From NCBI RefSeq assembly GCF_008042045.1, contig NZ_RDBP01000039.1:30813-65863 (forward strand): a stretch of 35,051 nucleotides of DNA. Direction: 5' to 3'. Under the pieces are notes generated by a model, which did not search any database, was not told the DNA's origin, and saw only the letters and a list, made by a program, of their open reading frames with translations. Below are positions 24,306 to 32,975 of this stretch, piece after piece; position 1 is the stretch's first letter, and each line of letters starts with the position of its first letter. The stretch comes from Streptomyces sp. T39 (GTDB taxonomy: Bacteria > Actinomycetota > Actinomycetes > Streptomycetales > Streptomycetaceae). Both the position numbers and the translations under genes were made by a program.

Positions 24306-25481
24306 CCTCGACACGACCGCCGCGAAGCTGCGGCAGCAGCTCGCCGACCAACTCGCCACCGGCGACTGGCTGCGCTCACCCGAGTGGCGAGCGGCCGTCG
24401 AGAATGTACCCCGACACGAGTTCCTGCGTCGGTTCTACACGGAGAACCTCGGCCCGGGGGTGACGTCCTGGACGCCGATCAACGCCGAACTCGTCGGCCT
24501 CCGCGAGTGGCTGACGATCGCAACAGCGACCAGACGCTCGTCACGCAGTTCGACGAGCGCCCCCTCTCCGAGGGCGACCACGAGCCCGTGAGCAACGCGA
24601 ACCCGACGTCATCCTCGACACTCCCCTCGCTCGTCGTGCGCATGTTGGAAGACCTCGACGTTCACGACGACATGTCCGTGCTCGAACTCGGCACCGGCAC
24701 GGGCTACTCGACCGCCCTTCTGTGCCACCGCCTCGGCGACAAGAACGTGACATCAGTCGAGACAGATCACGACGTCGCCGATCGGGCACGGATCGCGCTC
24801 GCGAGCTGCGGCTACTACCCCCGACTCCTGACCGAGGACGGCCGACGCGGCTACGCGGGCCCCGCGCCGTACGACCGGACGATCGCGACCTTCGGCGTCC
24901 GCAGCGTGCCGTCGGCGTGGGTCGAACAGACCCGGCCCGGCGGACTGATCGTGACCACGCTACGGGGATGGATGCGTTCACTCGGGCTCGTCCGGCTCAC
25001 GGCGGAGGAAGGCGGCCGGGCGGAAGGTCGATTCGTTGCTGCTGACGCGAGCTTCATGATCGCGCGGCAGCAGGCGGCGCCGGCGAGTATGGGCATGATC
25101 CCTGCGCCGGATGAGGGCGAGACGCGGGAGACCCGGTTCGGCAGCGAGTTGTTTTCCGCGCCCGAAAGCGGGTTCGTGGCGCAGCTCGCCATGCCGAACG
25201 CCCGCGTCTTCACCATGCCGGACGACACCGGCATCGAGCACACCTACGTGCTGGACGCCGAGAACGAATCGTTCGCCGTGCTCACACACCGGGGGAACGG
25301 CGAGTGGACCGTACGGCAGGGCGGCACGTTCGGACTCTGGGATGACCTCGAAGAGTCCATCGACGAGTGGCACGCTGCTGGCTCTCCGCCCCCCACGGAA
25401 TTCGGTGTCACCGTGGCCCCGGGCCAACAGCGGGTGTGGCTCGGTTCCTCCGATGGACCGCGCTGGACGCTGCCCACGTGA
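24292..25481 (+). pseudogene. tgmC: PIMT-like methyltransferase of the graspetide system, frameshifted
   Basis: The N-terminal part (ATG 24292 to about 24522) reads MPPDDLDTTAAKLRQQLADQ ... VPRHEFLRRFY ... LREWLTIA. The remainder continues in another frame as SDQTLVTQFDERP ... PTSSSTLPSLV ... VLELGTGTGYSTALL to the stop at 25481. The halves join if one base is restored near 24520-24523. Intact it would be about 396 residues, with a SAM-binding LELGTGTGYS and a protein-isoaspartate-methyltransferase fold. Related enzymes methylate a core Asp, leading to an aspartimide in graspetides such as fuscimiditide. The ATG overlaps tgmB by 14 bp. The break may be a sequencing indel, real decay or, less likely, programmed frameshifting. 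Confidence 0.85.
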
Positions 25482-25717
25482 GGCATCGCCCGGCCCGTCA
25501 CCTGTCCGCGAGGATGGACACGACGACGCGACCGTCCGGCGCAACGTCCGCGAGCAGGACGCGGACGCGCGCCCGGACGCCGAAGCGGACGGGGCCCGAA
25601 CGCGTTGTCACTGGGTACGCCTAGAGTCTCTCCCACTCGTCACGGTGCGTTGCCGTGGGGGGTCTCATCAGCGTGCCGCCGGCCCGGCGGCGTCCGGAAC
25701 AACGGGGAGAACAGCGC
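25482..25717. other. Intergenic region before the DUF4132 operon
   Basis: No gene recognised. TAGAGT at 25622-25627 could be a -10 box, and TTGTCA at 25605-25610 is too close to be its -35. The operon's promoter is expected here. Confidence 0.4.
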
Positions 25718-26578
25718 ATGGGGTGGGTATCGGCGGGCGACTACGAAGTCGCTCTCGAGGCGGGCAAGGTGGTCTGCCGCAACGAGAAGGGCCGGCGGCT
25801 GAAGTCCGTCCCGGCCAAGCTGAAGGACGATCCGGCGGTCGTCGGGCTGCGGCAGTTGACCGAGTGGCTGGAGCGCCACGAACGCCGGTGCCTGACCGAC
25901 GTCGAGCAGTGGATGGTGCGCTCGCTGCCCGTCCCCACGGCCGTGCTCGCCCGGGTCTGGCCCGACCCGGCGTGGCAGGCGGCCCTGCGGGACGTCGTGG
26001 TCACCGGCGCTGACGGCGGGGTCGCGGGGTTCCTGCGCGATGTCGACCCCGACCGCGGTCTCGGCCTCGTCGACCTCGACGGCGACACGGTCCGCATCAC
26101 CCCGGACGTCGTCAGCGTGCCCCACCCCGTCCTCCTCGACGACCTCGACGAGCTGCGGGAGTTCGCGGTCGAACTGGGCGTGCGCCAGAACGTGGAGCAG
26201 TTGTTCCGCGAGGTGTGGCGCCGCCCGCCCGGCCTCACCCCGGACACCACCTCCGTGGACACGTATGCCGGCGGCGTGTTCAAGGAACTGCGGTTCCTGC
26301 ACGGCCGGGTCACCCAGCTCGGGTACCGGTCGCGCGGCGGGTACGCGGTCTGCCCGGTCGTCGAGGACGGCGCGACCGCGGAGGCGCGAATCTGGATCGG
26401 CGAGCACGACGGATACGACGAGTACGGCACCGAGACGGGCCCCCTGGGCTGGACGGACCCCGCAGGGCGCGCGCTGACGGCGGCCGAGGTCGGCCCCGTC
26501 ACGTGGTCCGAGGGCATGCGCATGGCGGCGGCGCTCTACGCCGGCCGCGACGTGGCGGACGAGGAGCAGGCGGCATGA
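25718..26578 (+). CDS. DUF4132 domain-containing protein
   Basis: 286 residues, cytoplasmic. Recognisable strings are VCRNEKGRRLKSVPAKLKDD, LRQLTEWLERHE and a C-terminal WSEGMRMAAALYAGRDV, which match the DUF4132 (MolR-associated) region found in short form in Streptomyces operons with MoxR ATPases. Its biochemical role is not known. ATG 25718 has GGGGAGA 7 nt upstream. Its stop overlaps the next start as ATGA (26575-26578). It opens a four-gene block in which the first three junctions overlap or nearly touch. Confidence 0.85.
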   Translation: MGWVSAGDYEVALEAGKVVCRNEKGRRLKSVPAKLKDDPAVVGLRQLTEWLERHERRCLTDVEQWMVRSLPVPTAVLARVWPDPAWQAALRDVVVTGADGGVAGFLRDVDPDRGLGLVDLDGDTVRITPDVVSVPHPVLLDDLDELREFAVELGVRQNVEQLFREVWRRPPGLTPDTTSVDTYAGGVFKELRFLHGRVTQLGYRSRGGYAVCPVVEDGATAEARIWIGEHDGYDEYGTETGPLGWTDPAGRALTAAEVGPVTWSEGMRMAAALYAGRDVADEEQAA

Positions 26579-29500
26579 GCACCACGACGACGAACACCGG
26601 CGCGGACACGACGGCTGCGGGCGCGGCGTCCCTCCCCGCCCAGGCCCGTGGCGAGGGTGCCTCCGCCTCCGCCGCCGAGGCCCGCGCGGCGGCCCTGCTG
26701 GACGCGGGCGCCGTCCTTCCCGCCGGTACCACCGAACGGGACGACGCCGACGTCCTGACCGCCCGCACCTACACCCACCACGCCCTCGGCGACCGCCCCG
26801 TGGTCCGGCTGGTGCCCGGCACTCTCGGTGAAGCCGAGGACCTGGCCCTGGAGTTCCTCGGGCTGACGCGGACCGCCGACGCACCCGTCGTGGGCCAGGT
26901 GCGCCGCGAGACGCTGGGCTTCCCGGCCTGGGCGCTGGTCAACGACCCGGCCAACGGGCACCACGCCCTGGCCCTGGTCAAGGACATCGAGCGGCTGGGC
27001 CGGCAGGCCCGGACCCGCGCCGGAGCGGCCAAGGAGGGCTTCGACGAGCTCGGCACCCGGCTCGGCCGGGCCGTTCCCCACTTCCTCCCCACCTACTACG
27101 AGCAGGTGGCGCGCCTCTTCCTCCAGGCCGAGAACACCACCTACGCCGCCTCCTTCTTCGGCAAGGCCCGCGAGGCCGAGCGGGTGCACGGGCTGGTCGT
27201 GGACGAGGACCGGCAGCGGGCCGTCTTCCTGGAGTTCGCCTTCGCCGGCGCGCTGACCGTCAAGGCGCTGCGGCAGTACGTGCGGGACCTGGTGGCCCGG
27301 CTCGCACCGGCGGACGCCTGGGCGCAGTTCCGCCGTCTGCTGGTCGAGCGCTGCGCGGCCGGCATGCCGCCGTACGCGGCGCTGCCGCAGGATGTGCGCG
27401 CTCTGGTCAAGGCGGCCGGGCTGGAACGCGAGACCGCCGAACGCGCGCTGGTGGCCGATCTGATCGGCTCTCCGGGAATCGTCCGCGCCCCCGCCTCCTT
27501 CTGGACGGCCTACCGCTCCGCGCTCGTCGACCTCGCCCGGCGGGATGCGGCCGTGCGGGCCCGGCTGCTCGGCTTCTTCCCGGAGACCTTCAGCGAGAGC
27601 GGCCGGGACGCGGACGGCGAATCCGGCTGGCTCGCGCTGCTGGCCGAATCCGGCGCCCAGGACCTGCTGACCGCCCTCCCGGACGCCTCCGGCGACGCCG
27701 ACTCCGGCCCGTCCGTCTCCCCGGCGGACTGGCTCGCCCGCTGGGAAGCACACCGACGCCGCAACCGGGTCACCGCGGGCCGCAGCCCGGAGACCCTCGA
27801 CCTGGCCGCCCGGATGGCGGACCGGCTGCGCGCGGACGGGCGGCCCGTCGAGCTGTTCCAGGGCCGCTGGCAGCGCACCGCCGACCTGGATCTCCTCGAC
27901 CTCTGCCTGGCCTCCGGCATCCCCGTCGCCGAACCGGACGACCAGGATCCGGGTACCGCGCAGTCCGCCGCCGTCCCGCTCGGCCCGTGGCTCGCCGACA
28001 CCGCGCCCGGCGCGCGGGACCTCACCGCCGTCGCCGAACGGCCGGTCTTCCGCGCCCTGCTGAGCCGGACCGTCGGCGGTCTCGGCGGCGGACACGGCCA
28101 GCGGCTGGGCGACGCCGGCATGGCGAAGCTGGCGGCGCACCCGGTGCTCTCCGAGGTCCTGCGGGAGTGGCTTACCGCCCGCGCCGAGGAGTACACGGCC
28201 GCGCGAGGGCTTCCCGGGCTGCACACCGCCTACAACAGGCTCTCGCCGTTCCGGGCCGTGGTCGCGGACGTCGCCCCGGAGGCCGTGCGGCTCCTGAAGT
28301 GCCATGACGTCGTTCCGCTGCTGGCCTCGACCCTGCGCACCGGCATCCTCGACGAACTGGGCTGGCCCGCGCTGGACGAGTCCTACGCCGAGCTGGCCGC
28401 GGAGGCCGACGCCACGCGTCAGCGGCGCCACCGGTCGGAGGGTGTCGGCGTCACCGGCGCCTGGCCCGCGCTGATCCTGAGCACCCTCGAACGGGCCGTG
28501 GTCGTCGGCCCGGACGGCGTGCTGCTGCGGCACACCCTGCGGCTCCCGGCCGGCGTCGACCACTGGCGGTCAGTCGCCTTCCGTTACGTCGACGGCGAGC
28601 TGCTGGTCATCTGGTGGGAGGACGGCAAGCAGCGCGGCTACTGGTCGCACCGTCCGGCCGAGGTGTTCACCGTCGGCGGCGAGCAGGTCCCCCGGTGGGG
28701 CGGCTCCCATCCGTCGGACGAGATCTGCCTGCCGCTGCCCGGCGGCGGCCGCGCCACCGGCGGCAAGGCCCTGCACGCGGGCGACACCTCCCTCCCGCCG
28801 CAGCGCGCCGTCATCGCCGACGGCACCGGTCACTGGCGGGAAGGCCACCAGGGCACGCAGCGGGTGTGGCTGGAGTACGACCCGGGCAGCGGCACGCACG
28901 GCCGCGCCTCCCTGCCCGCCTTCCTCCGCTCCGGGGTGCGGGACGGCGCCCGGCTGCTCACCGAGCACTGCCAGGTGCTGCCGCTCCAGCCCGGTCTGGA
29001 GACCACCCCGTTCGGCACGGACGGCACGGTCCTCGGCCGCTGGGTCCGCCGCACGGTCAGCGAGCCCGGCACCGCCGCCCCCGCGGACGGGCACCGGACC
29101 GTCGCCGGCACCCCGGACGGCCACACCGTGACCCTGCGGCACCCGCTGCCCGACGGCCGCTCCCCGGTGCCGCTCGGCGCCCTCGCACTCCCCGGTGGGG
29201 CACGCCCCGTCATGGCCCTCGCCGGGCGATCCGTCGAAGCTCACCCGGCCGACGCGGACGGCGCCGGCGGACGCCTGTGGTCCGTGGCCACAGGCTCCTC
29301 CGGCGGGAACGACGCGGCGGGCACTCCTTATGTGCCTCCCGTCGCCTACTGGCACGCCCTGCGCCCGAGGGACGAGGGGGGCTCGCACGCCCTGCGCAAC
29401 CTGACGGACTCCCGGGCGGCAGAGCTGTTCAAGGAGGTCGCCGCGGCGGTCGCCCGGCACCTGGAGGCGTTCCGGGCCGTCGAGGAGTACACCGGGCCCT

Positions 29501-31752
29501 CCTCCCGGGAGCTGAGCCAGGAGGCCGTCGCCCGGGTGCTGCCCGAGGTGTCCGACGCACGGCTCCTCGCGGGCGTCACCGCGCTCGTCCGGAACGCGGT
29601 GGACCGGGCGGCCGCGACCACCGGGTATCTCGCACCGCCCGCGCCCGTGCGGCCCGCAGCTCCCCGCAACCCGGCGCACACCCAGGGGATGTTCTTCGAC
29701 CGGGCGCCCGAGCACGGCGACGACTCGACCCTGCGCACGGCCACGGCCTGGGGCACCGAGCGGATCCACGGCGGCTGGTGGGGAGGCACGAGCCGGTGGA
29801 CCACCATCCGGCAGATCCTCGCCGTCAACCATGTCCTCGGCGGCGAGCCGGCGTTCGGCCCGCCCGTGCGGTCCACGGTCGCGTTCACCCCCGTCGACGG
29901 CTGGCAGCGCGACGAGCACACCGTGCCCGGTGACGCCCCGGCCTGGACGTCGATCCTCGACAAGCTGCCCGAACTGGCCTACCGGGCCGCCAGTGCCACC
30001 ACCTCCCCCGAGCACCGGGCCGGGCTCCTGCTGCTGCTGGACGCCCTCGCCGCGGGCCCGCTGGCCGACCCGGCGGGCACGGTCCGGCAGGTGGAGCTCG
30101 TCGAGCCGTTCGCCGGCGGGACGTCCGGGCAGGGACGCCCGGAGGCCGTGCACCGCCTCGGCCAGGTGCTGCGCAAGGGTGCCCGCACCGTCGTGGTCCT
30201 CGCCGACCACGGCCGCAACTCCCGGAACGACGCGGCACGGTGGCTGGCCCTGGACCACGACCCCACCGGCGCCTTCGGGCCCGTCCCCGGCTTCACACTG
30301 GACCGCGAGCGCGTCCACCGTGAGGGCATCGCCCGCGACCGGCTCACCCGGCTCACCGCCCTGGTACGGGAGCAGGGCCCGGCGCCCTGGCGGCCGGAGG
30401 CCGCCGAGGCGTTCCACACGGCCACCGGGATCGGTCCCCTCCAGTCCGCCGCCCTGCTGTCGGCAGCCGTCGAGGAGCCCGGCGCCGAGGCGCTCGCGCT
30501 GCTCGGGGCCAGGACCCGGGCCTTCGAAGCGGCCCAGGCACGGCTCGACGCCCTGCCCCGCGACGACCGGCACGCCCTGCTGCGGGCGCTGCTGCCCGCG
30601 GACCCGGCCGAGCTGTGGTCCGCGGGCCCGGACGTGCGGGCCGCCGCCGAGGTCTGGGAGCAGCGCCTGGCCTCCCTGGTCCGCGTCCCCGAGGAACTGG
30701 ACCTCGACCTCTCGGGGACCGCCCCGGGCGCCGTCGACCTGGTCCTCAACACGGGTTCCCGGACCTGGCTCGCGCACGGCGCCGAGGTCCCGGACGGCAC
30801 CGGCCGTCCCGGACTGCTCCGGGTGAGCGCACGCAGCGCCCTCTCCTCGGCCCTGACCGCCCTGCGCACCCTCGCCTACACGCTGCCGTACGGGCACCCC
30901 CTGCGGGCGCATCTGCCCGTCGGACTCGCGGCCCTGCGCGGCCGCCTCGCCGACCCGGCTCTGGTGCTGGACATCGGTCTGCACTGGACCGAGTCGGGAC
31001 ACTCGATCGGGCCGGCGGTCCGGGCCGCCCACGGGCTCCCCGAGTCCGGCGGGGCGGGCGCCGACGGCCTGGTCCGGGCCGGCACGGCGCTGCTCCTCGC
31101 ACCCGGCCACGGCAGCCACGAGAAGCTGCTGATCCGCCCGGCGGGCCTGGCGGGCCCCGACGACCCGGCGTTCGGCCTCGTCGAGGGCACGGTCGGCCGC
31201 CACGGCGCCGGCGATCTGCTCGCCCTGCGCGCGCTGCTGCACGAGGAGGCCGATCTGCTGGTCTCGGCGGGCGCCCCCGACGGCTCTCCGCACCACCCGG
31301 CCCAGGACCCGGCGCGTGCGGTGCCGGACCTGGTGGTGGAGGCCGCGGACACCCTCAGCCTGAGCGCGGACGCCGCGGCCCTGTACCTGATGCTGCTCGC
31401 CCTGCCCGACCCGACGGACCGCAACTGCGTCCGCTGGACGGAGTGGAAGCCGGCACGGGTCAAGAAGGCCCGGGCGGAACTCGCCGCCACCGGCCTCGTC
31501 GTGGAGGCGAAGCGCTCCCGCGCCGGCCGCACCCTGTTCCTCCCCTGCGGCTGGCTCGAACGCGGCGCCCCCGGACTGCCGCTGGAGACCTGGAAGGAAC
31601 GCCTGTACCCCGTGGAGGGGTCTTCCCGGACCCTGCCCCACCTCCCCGTGCCCGCGCTGTTCGCAGCCGCCTGGGCACGGGTCCGCGGTGGCGACGCCCC
31701 CGCCTTCGAAGAACTGGACACCCGCGCACCCCGGAAGGGCCGCCGCCGATGA
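26575..31752 (+). CDS. Very large (1725-residue) protein of the DUF4132/MoxR operon
   Basis: A 1725-residue cytoplasmic protein with no signal peptide or membrane helix. I do not recognise a catalytic domain. The N-terminal 50 residues are Thr/Ala-rich and disordered. The body is helical and HEAT-like in places (residues about 150-420), then mixed alpha/beta. A segment near residues 1590-1680, ALYLMLLALPDPTDRNCVRW followed by KARAELAATGLVVEAKRSRAGR, looks like a winged-helix module. Its length and position match the large partner seen beside MoxR and DUF5682 genes, possibly a substrate-recruiting scaffold (inference). It starts at ATG 26575 overlapping the DUF4132 stop and ends in an ATGA overlap with the MoxR gene. 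Confidence 0.8.
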   Translation: MSTTTTNTGADTTAAGAASLPAQARGEGASASAAEARAAALLDAGAVLPAGTTERDDADVLTARTYTHHALGDRPVVRLVPGTLGEAEDLALEFLGLTRTADAPVVGQVRRETLGFPAWALVNDPANGHHALALVKDIERLGRQARTRAGAAKEGFDELGTRLGRAVPHFLPTYYEQVARLFLQAENTTYAASFFGKAREAERVHGLVVDEDRQRAVFLEFAFAGALTVKALRQYVRDLVARLAPADAWAQFRRLLVERCAAGMPPYAALPQDVRALVKAAGLERETAERALVADLIGSPGIVRAPASFWTAYRSALVDLARRDAAVRARLLGFFPETFSESGRDADGESGWLALLAESGAQDLLTALPDASGDADSGPSVSPADWLARWEAHRRRNRVTAGRSPETLDLAARMADRLRADGRPVELFQGRWQRTADLDLLDLCLASGIPVAEPDDQDPGTAQSAAVPLGPWLADTAPGARDLTAVAERPVFRALLSRTVGGLGGGHGQRLGDAGMAKLAAHPVLSEVLREWLTARAEEYTAARGLPGLHTAYNRLSPFRAVVADVAPEAVRLLKCHDVVPLLASTLRTGILDELGWPALDESYAELAAEADATRQRRHRSEGVGVTGAWPALILSTLERAVVVGPDGVLLRHTLRLPAGVDHWRSVAFRYVDGELLVIWWEDGKQRGYWSHRPAEVFTVGGEQVPRWGGSHPSDEICLPLPGGGRATGGKALHAGDTSLPPQRAVIADGTGHWREGHQGTQRVWLEYDPGSGTHGRASLPAFLRSGVRDGARLLTEHCQVLPLQPGLETTPFGTDGTVLGRWVRRTVSEPGTAAPADGHRTVAGTPDGHTVTLRHPLPDGRSPVPLGALALPGGARPVMALAGRSVEAHPADADGAGGRLWSVATGSSGGNDAAGTPYVPPVAYWHALRPRDEGGSHALRNLTDSRAAELFKEVAAAVARHLEAFRAVEEYTGPSSRELSQEAVARVLPEVSDARLLAGVTALVRNAVDRAAATTGYLAPPAPVRPAAPRNPAHTQGMFFDRAPEHGDDSTLRTATAWGTERIHGGWWGGTSRWTTIRQILAVNHVLGGEPAFGPPVRSTVAFTPVDGWQRDEHTVPGDAPAWTSILDKLPELAYRAASATTSPEHRAGLLLLLDALAAGPLADPAGTVRQVELVEPFAGGTSGQGRPEAVHRLGQVLRKGARTVVVLADHGRNSRNDAARWLALDHDPTGAFGPVPGFTLDRERVHREGIARDRLTRLTALVREQGPAPWRPEAAEAFHTATGIGPLQSAALLSAAVEEPGAEALALLGARTRAFEAAQARLDALPRDDRHALLRALLPADPAELWSAGPDVRAAAEVWEQRLASLVRVPEELDLDLSGTAPGAVDLVLNTGSRTWLAHGAEVPDGTGRPGLLRVSARSALSSALTALRTLAYTLPYGHPLRAHLPVGLAALRGRLADPALVLDIGLHWTESGHSIGPAVRAAHGLPESGGAGADGLVRAGTALLLAPGHGSHEKLLIRPAGLAGPDDPAFGLVEGTVGRHGAGDLLALRALLHEEADLLVSAGAPDGSPHHPAQDPARAVPDLVVEAADTLSLSADAAALYLMLLALPDPTDRNCVRWTEWKPARVKKARAELAATGLVVEAKRSRAGRTLFLPCGWLERGAPGLPLETWKERLYPVEGSSRTLPHLPVPALFAAAWARVRGGDAPAFEELDTRAPRKGRRR

Positions 31753-32972
31753 CGAGCGACACCACGACCCCCCTCGACAGCACCACCACCGACGGCGTCC
31801 CGGGCCGGGCGACGGCGCCCGGCCGGGAGAACCGCCAGGTCACCCTGCCCGAGGACCGGTACGCCGCCGAGCTGGCCTTCCTCGCCGCCCACGACGCCGG
31901 GCCGCGCCCGCCCGGCTGGCTGCTCACCCCGCGCGCCGTCGTCACCTTCGTGATGGGCAGCGCGGGCGAGGCGCTGAGTCTGCCGAAGGGCGCATCGCCC
32001 GGCGACGGGGTGCCCCGCCGTCTGGTGATCGAGCAGAAGTTCGTCGGCGAACGCGCCCTGGTCGAACGGTGCGTGGTCACCCTCGCCGGGGAGCGCGGAC
32101 TCCTCCTCGTGGGCGAACCGGGCACCGCCAAGTCGATGCTCTCCGAGCTGCTGTCGGCGGCCGTCTGCGGCACCAGCGCGCTGACCGTGCAGGGCACCGC
32201 GGGCACCACCGAGGACCAGCTCAAGTACGGCTGGAACTACGCGCTGCTGCTCGCCCAGGGCCCCACCGAGCAGGCCCTCGTGCCCTCCCCGGTGCTCACC
32301 GCCATGACCCGGGGCGCCGTCGCCCGCGTCGAGGAGGTCACCCGCTGCCTGCCCGAGGTCCAGGACGCGCTCGTGTCCCTGCTGTCCGAGCGGCGGATCG
32401 CGGTACCCGAACTCGCGGGCGGCGAGGGCGCCCAGGTGCACGCGGCCCCCGGGTTCACCCTCATCGCCACCGCCAACCTGCGGGACAAGGGCGTCTCGGA
32501 GATGTCCGCCGCGCTGAAGCGGCGCTTCAACTTCGAGACCGTGGGCCCGATCGGGGACATGGACGCCGAGACCGCGCTCGTCCGCCGCCAGTCGCGGGCA
32601 GCGGTCGAGCGGGCCGGCACCGCCTACCAGGTGGACGACGCGGTCCTCGAAGCCCTCGTGACCGCCTTCCGGGACCTGCGCGAGGGCCGCTCCGTGGAGG
32701 GCTGGGAGGTGGAGCGCCCCTCGACGGTGATGAGCACGGCGGAGGCGGTCTCCGTCGCCGGCTCCCTGGGCCTGGCGGCCGCCTACTTCCCCGGCGACCG
32801 GGACGTGCTCTCCCTCCTGCCCGGCCATCTGCTCGGCGTCGTCCGCAAGGACGACCCCGGCGACGCTGCCCGGCTGCTGGGGTACTGGGACGGGCCGGTG
32901 CGCAGGCGCGCCGAGCAGGGGTCGGCCACCTGGCGTGCCCTGTGGGAGCTGCGCACGGTGCTGGAGAACTGA
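31749..32972 (+). CDS. MoxR-type AAA+ ATPase
   Basis: 407 residues. Walker A is GEPGTAKS (122-129). The Walker B position reads VARVEEVTR (191-199), with Glu where the family normally has Asp before the catalytic Glu. Sensor 1 is LIATANLRDKG, and the arginine-finger region is SAALKRRFNFE. A C-terminal lid follows with LPGHLLGVVRKDDP. MoxR proteins are chaperone-like AAA+ ATPases that act with VWA proteins to remodel or load partners. The start is ATG 31749, overlapping the upstream stop. The stop lies 3 bp before the DUF5682 ATG. Closest functional analogy is YehL in E. coli. Confidence 0.94.
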   Translation: MTSDTTTPLDSTTTDGVPGRATAPGRENRQVTLPEDRYAAELAFLAAHDAGPRPPGWLLTPRAVVTFVMGSAGEALSLPKGASPGDGVPRRLVIEQKFVGERALVERCVVTLAGERGLLLVGEPGTAKSMLSELLSAAVCGTSALTVQGTAGTTEDQLKYGWNYALLLAQGPTEQALVPSPVLTAMTRGAVARVEEVTRCLPEVQDALVSLLSERRIAVPELAGGEGAQVHAAPGFTLIATANLRDKGVSEMSAALKRRFNFETVGPIGDMDAETALVRRQSRAAVERAGTAYQVDDAVLEALVTAFRDLREGRSVEGWEVERPSTVMSTAEAVSVAGSLGLAAAYFPGDRDVLSLLPGHLLGVVRKDDPGDAARLLGYWDGPVRRRAEQGSATWRALWELRTVLEN

Positions 32973-32975
32973 CGG

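Noticed and set aside
28570..31641. 1023-codon minus-strand open frame opposite the giant protein gene
   Set aside because: Shadow frame; it has no conserved motif and the sense frame is coupled to both neighbours.
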